This document shows positions 40,656 to 44,185 of a DNA stretch of 44,185 nucleotides, piece by piece. The stretch is from the NCBI GenBank assembly GCA_031291415.1, contig JARLJB010000262.1, positions 1 through 44,185 on the forward strand, written 5' to 3'. Position 1 is the stretch's first letter. Every line of letters begins with the position of its first letter. A program made the position numbers and the translations under genes. The notes under the pieces are model-generated. The model did no database searches. It was given only the letters and a program-made list of their open reading frames with translations, and was not told where the DNA came from. The stretch is from Telmatospirillum sp. Lineage in GTDB: Bacteria; Pseudomonadota; Alphaproteobacteria; Rhodospirillales; Magnetospirillaceae.

Positions 40656-42335
40656 ATGATGCAGAAATACAGATGTCTCATGACAGCCGCAATCATGGCA
40701 GCGACGGTCGTCGCCGCGCCGGTACTTGCCGCAGAGAACCCGTCGCCCGCGCAGACCATGCATAGAAACATAATATTTGTACTTGTTGATGATTTACGTT
40801 TCGATGGAATGGGATTTCTTCAACATGAATTGCACACACCCAATATAGATGCGTTGGCGCGTGGTGGCACTTATTTTCCCAATGCCGTCGTGTCGTCCTC
40901 ACTCTGTTCTCCAAGCCGGGCGACCATTCTGACCGGACAGACCGCGCGCAATCATCGTGTGGTCGACAACAACAGCAGCTCGGAAGACGGTCTGATTTTC
41001 TTTCCTCAATATCTGCAGCGGGATGCCGGGTATCAGACGGCTTTTTTCGGCAAATGGCACATGGGGTCGGCGACCGACGCTCCGCGCCCGGGCTTTGACA
41101 AATGGGTGAGCTTCAAAGGGCAGGGAACATATTTGCCGACTGATGGCATCCCTCCGGCGCTTGCGAAGCAGGGCGTCGTTCAGACGCTGAATGTCGATGG
41201 CACCGTGGTTCCGCGCAAGGGCTACATTACTGACGAATTGACCGACTATGCGATGGATTGGCTGGAAAACGGTCGGGACAAGAGTAAGCCATTCTTCCTC
41301 TATCTCAGCCACAAGGCCGTGCACTCGGACCCCATACCGCCGACGCGCTACAAGGATCAATACGCCAACACGACCTTCAAGCTGCCGGCCAGCATGGCTG
41401 ACACGCCAGAGAACCGCAAAGGGAAACCTATGTGGGTTCAGAACCAGCGTAACAGCTGGCACGGCGTTGATTTCTTCTACAATCAAAACAAGACGATGGA
41501 GGATTATTTAAAAGACTATTACGCCACCTTGTCGGGGGTCGATGACAGTCTCGGGCGTATAATGTCCTACCTTCACCAGAACAACCTGGACAAGAACACC
41601 ATGGTCGTCTTCTACAGCGACAATGGTTTCCTCATCGGCGATCACGGCTTGATCGATAAGCGAAATGCCTATGAGGGGTCGGTGCGGGTGCCGATGGTTG
41701 TCTATGCGCCGGGGATGATTCCTGCCGGCGTGACCAACCCGGTGCTGGTACGCAATCTGGATCTTGCCCCGACATTTCTGGATGTTGCCGGTCTGTCGAA
41801 ACCGCAACAGTTCGAAGGTGTGAGCGTTCTGCCGGTCGCGACCGGAAAGGTGAAGCCGTCGGAATGGAAAAATGTCGATTTCGTCTATGAATATTTTTGG
41901 GAATGGACGTTCCCGATGACGCCGACGACTTTCGCTATCGAACGCGACCGGCTCAAATATATCCAATATCACGGCGTTTGGGACATTGAAGAACTTTACG
42001 ATCTTTCCAATGACCCGGATGAGATGAACAACCTGATCGATGATCCTGCCTATTTCGCCAAAAAACGCGAGTTGCGCCACGCGCTGTTCCAGCAGCTCGG
42101 CAACACGGCGGGCAATCACGATATCCCCTACACCGAGCGGACGTCCGAGGGAATCGTCAGGCGTGACAAGAATGGCGTTGGTGCGGCTCCCTTCCCGGAT
42201 CGATGGCTGGTCGAGCCCAATCGTCCTGACCGTCTGAATGGTATCTTTGCCGACACGCCCCTGAAGCGGCAGAAGGACGAAGCTGGACTTCCCTATTTCC
42301 CAAGCATGGAAGCACTGGAAAAAGCGCCGAAGTAA
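40656..42335 (+). CDS. Secreted type I sulfatase (arylsulfatase family)
   Basis: The 559-residue product has a signal peptide (cleavage near VLA-AE). The alkaline-phosphatase-fold sulfatase domain follows, with metal-binding FVLVDDLR, the modification motif CSPSR (Cys to formylglycine) in [22 protein letters not shown] with active-site Lys/His, and [13 protein letters not shown] with metal-binding Asp-Asn. The chain ends with the usual C-terminal subdomain ([15 protein letters not shown]). It should remove sulfate from a sulfated sugar or aryl ester in the periplasm or outside. ATG 40656 follows AGGGGAG by 8 nt. No sulfatase-maturing enzyme gene is adjacent. A chemoreceptor gene follows after 22 bp. 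Confidence 0.93.
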   Translation: MMQKYRCLMTAAIMAATVVAAPVLAAENPSPAQTMHRNIIFVLVDDLRFDGMGFLQHELHTPNIDALARGGTYFPNAVVSSSLCSPSRATILTGQTARNHRVVDNNSSSEDGLIFFPQYLQRDAGYQTAFFGKWHMGSATDAPRPGFDKWVSFKGQGTYLPTDGIPPALAKQGVVQTLNVDGTVVPRKGYITDELTDYAMDWLENGRDKSKPFFLYLSHKAVHSDPIPPTRYKDQYANTTFKLPASMADTPENRKGKPMWVQNQRNSWHGVDFFYNQNKTMEDYLKDYYATLSGVDDSLGRIMSYLHQNNLDKNTMVVFYSDNGFLIGDHGLIDKRNAYEGSVRVPMVVYAPGMIPAGVTNPVLVRNLDLAPTFLDVAGLSKPQQFEGVSVLPVATGKVKPSEWKNVDFVYEYFWEWTFPMTPTTFAIERDRLKYIQYHGVWDIEELYDLSNDPDEMNNLIDDPAYFAKKRELRHALFQQLGNTAGNHDIPYTERTSEGIVRRDKNGVGAAPFPDRWLVEPNRPDRLNGIFADTPLKRQKDEAGLPYFPSMEALEKAPK

Positions 42336-42357
42336 TAAGAACAATAGGCCAATTGAA

Positions 42358-44067
42358 ATGTCCGTCTTCAATAATTTTCGCATATCGACGCGGCTGGCCG
42401 CTGGTTCCTCTGCAATTTTGCTACTGACTGTGATCGTCGGTGTGGTCGGAATCAGCGATGCCAACAAACTGGCTGGCATCACGATCGACTTTCGCGATCA
42501 CCCTTTCACCGTGGCAAAGAACGTTGGAGAGGCAAGAATCGCTTTCCGGGCCCTGAGCGTCGGATCACGTGACCTGGCATTGGCGCAGACGCCGCAAGAC
42601 ATGGAAAAGGCTGAAGCCGCAATCGAACAAGCTGGAAAATCCTACCTGACTTTTATGGCGACGGCCAAAGAAGCGTTCCTCGGCGACAAGACCAAATTCG
42701 ATGAGGCCGTCGCGGCTTACACCAATTATCGGGCGGTTATCACCGAGGTCGCCGCCAAGATCAAATCCGGCGATCGCGTTACCGCATTGGTACTCTTGCG
42801 TGAAAAGGCTCCAAAATATGCGAACATCAATGGAAACCTAAACATGAGCATAGTTGACGCGTCGGACAAAAGTGCCGATTCGTTCATAGAAAGTGCCGAA
42901 GCGACGAGTTCCGATGTGGCGAAACTCGGCATCGGCTTGATTCTGCTTTCCCTAACCGTGGGCGGGGTGGCGGCGTTTTTCACCGCCCGTTCGATCACTG
43001 CGCCAATCAGTGGCGTTAAGGGCTGTATGGAAGCCCTGACCCAGGGGAATCTGGCTGTCGATGTGCCGGGTGCCGACCGGAAAGATGAACTGGGCGCAAT
43101 GGCCCGGGCCGTGCAAGTCTTCAAAGATAATCTGGTCCGTGTCAAGAGGTTGGAGGCCGACCAGGAGGAACAAAAGCGGCGCTCTGAGGAGGAACGCAAG
43201 CTGGCGCTCAGAAAGATGGCGGATACTTTCGAATCCCAGGTTGGGTCAGTGGTTCAAACGGTTACGTCGGCGGCTGCGCAATTGCAGGCGTCGTCACGAC
43301 AGATGGCGGCGACCGCGACAGAAGCGAGCTCCCGGGCCGTTACCGTTTCCGCCGCTTCCGAACAGGCATCTGGCAATGTCGCTACGGTCGCTTCCGCCAC
43401 CGAGGAACTGTCTGCCTCGATCAGTGAAATCGCAATTCAGGTTGAGCGTTCGCGGGCGGTCGCCAATAAGGCTGGTGGCGAAGCCGAACATACGACGAAA
43501 CTGATTGAAAGGCTTGCGGAGAACGTCGCAAGCATTGGCGAAATTGTCGCCTTGATTAACGCCATTGCCGGCCAGACGAATTTATTGGCCTTGAACGCAA
43601 CCATTGAGGCGGCAAGGGCCGGCGATGCCGGAAAAGGCTTCGCCGTGGTTGCCGGCGAGGTCAAGGGCCTGGCCAACCAAACCGGCAAGGCGACCAGTGA
43701 AATCGCCGCGAAGATTGCCGCCGTGCAAAGCGGCACCGCCGATGCGGTGACGGCAATTGAATCGATCTCCGATGTGATAAAGGAGATGGGCGCGATCAGC
43801 GCATCGGTGGCGTCGGCAGTCCAGGAGCAGACGGCGGCAACCAGTGAAATCGCCCGCAATGTCGATCAGGCGGCTATCGGCACACAGGAGGTGTCCCGCA
43901 ATATCGGTGGGGTTGGGACTGCGGCGAGAGAAACCGGAGAAGCCGCCGGTCAAATCAGCCAGTCATCCGACGACTTGTCGAAACAGGCCGATCTCTTGAA
44001 GCATGAGGTCGGGCGCTTCCTCGAAAAAGTCCGGTCAGACGCGGATACGAAGCACTTGGCGTCATAA
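42358..44067 (+). CDS. Methyl-accepting chemotaxis protein
   Basis: The 569-residue product has two membrane helices (about 15-35 and 188-210) enclosing a four-helix-bundle ligand domain. A HAMP domain follows ([43 protein letters not shown]). The long signalling coiled coil has the conserved hairpin tip [37 protein letters not shown]. No C-terminal CheR-tethering pentapeptide is seen. It starts 22 bp after the sulfatase stop with no promoter evident between, so the cell probably makes this receptor together with the sulfatase, perhaps to sense a released product. Confidence 0.95.
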   Translation: MSVFNNFRISTRLAAGSSAILLLTVIVGVVGISDANKLAGITIDFRDHPFTVAKNVGEARIAFRALSVGSRDLALAQTPQDMEKAEAAIEQAGKSYLTFMATAKEAFLGDKTKFDEAVAAYTNYRAVITEVAAKIKSGDRVTALVLLREKAPKYANINGNLNMSIVDASDKSADSFIESAEATSSDVAKLGIGLILLSLTVGGVAAFFTARSITAPISGVKGCMEALTQGNLAVDVPGADRKDELGAMARAVQVFKDNLVRVKRLEADQEEQKRRSEEERKLALRKMADTFESQVGSVVQTVTSAAAQLQASSRQMAATATEASSRAVTVSAASEQASGNVATVASATEELSASISEIAIQVERSRAVANKAGGEAEHTTKLIERLAENVASIGEIVALINAIAGQTNLLALNATIEAARAGDAGKGFAVVAGEVKGLANQTGKATSEIAAKIAAVQSGTADAVTAIESISDVIKEMGAISASVASAVQEQTAATSEIARNVDQAAIGTQEVSRNIGGVGTAARETGEAAGQISQSSDDLSKQADLLKHEVGRFLEKVRSDADTKHLAS

Positions 44068-44087
44068 GAAGATTTGTTGTCTGCCTC

Positions 44088-44185
44088 TTATACCAAATTG
44101 CAGTGATCGGAACCGATCACTGCCCCCTCAGCAACTGTCTTTGTCAGGCAGCGGCAGCTTCGGGTAAATCCCGCCATGGCTTGGC
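44088..44185 (+). repeat. Multi-hairpin repeat element, copy C (may be cut by the window end)
   Basis: It begins TTATACCAA 20 bp after the chemoreceptor stop and has the same first hairpin as copy B: GCAGTGATCGG (44100-44110) with CCGATCACTGC (44113-44123), followed by the shared CCCCCTCA. The rest to the window end does not obviously match copies A or B, and the right end is not visible. Confidence 0.7.

Overview
The window looks like chromosomal DNA of a metabolically versatile alphaproteobacterium, most likely of the Rhodospirillales (Magnetospirillum/Telmatospirillum type). The evidence is the GC-rich coding style, the tight aminotransferase-hom-glpX-recJ block, a class I PHA synthase, a DUF2336 protein, many c-di-GMP proteins and a decaheme cytochrome/porin pair. 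This assignment is inference from gene content; no 16S gene is present.

Layout. 1-2200: the right end of an IS5-family element has cut into an outer-membrane barrel gene, followed by a small periplasmic protein and a Tat-exported cupredoxin. 2285-3960: a CHAP-domain hydrolase, a conserved small protein and a gamma-carbonic anhydrase. 4016-7250 (minus): an MtrA/PioA-like decaheme cytochrome c and its MtrB/PioB-like porin, a trans-outer-membrane electron conduit, with a clear terminator. 7718-11280: PHA synthase and, divergently, an OmpA-domain lipoprotein. 11439-16967: housekeeping block (PLP aminotransferase, homoserine dehydrogenase, GlpX, RecJ, tRNA-Glu). 17074-17944: a TacAT-type toxin-antitoxin pair with an operator inside its promoter spacer. 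18251-19141: a decayed PEP-CTERM gene whose 3' end merges with a hairpin repeat element. 19393-31288: a signalling region with a solute-binding protein plus membrane GGDEF-EAL protein, a four-gene polar amino acid ABC transporter (minus), a globin-like-sensor diguanylate cyclase, and a DUF2336 protein plus PAS-GGDEF-EAL protein. 31331-32014: a YedK/HMCES-type DNA-protein crosslink protein.

32030-37401 is a complete tetronate (L-threonate/D-erythronate type) catabolic set: a dehydrogenase divergent from a LacI-type regulator, then kinase, decarboxylating aldolase and isomerase. Both promoters carry near-identical 14-bp LacI-type palindromes, so the regulator probably controls both arms. 37691-39130 (minus) is a dipeptidase with an unusual internal export signal. 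39315-44067 holds a second LacI regulator, a secreted sulfatase and a chemoreceptor. The regulator and sulfatase promoters share an operator-like sequence at the predicted start site, and sulfatase and chemoreceptor are only 22 bp apart.

The most unusual non-coding signal is a dispersed, roughly 150-bp multi-hairpin element (18994-19141, 37384-37535, and at least the first part at 44088 onward). The copies share TACCA-type ends and a first hairpin whose arms differ by a compensatory base-pair change. All lie directly at the 3' end of a plus-strand gene in the same orientation; in one case the element supplies the gene's last codons and stop. A separate 27-bp perfect inverted repeat (37579-37673) lies next to the second copy.
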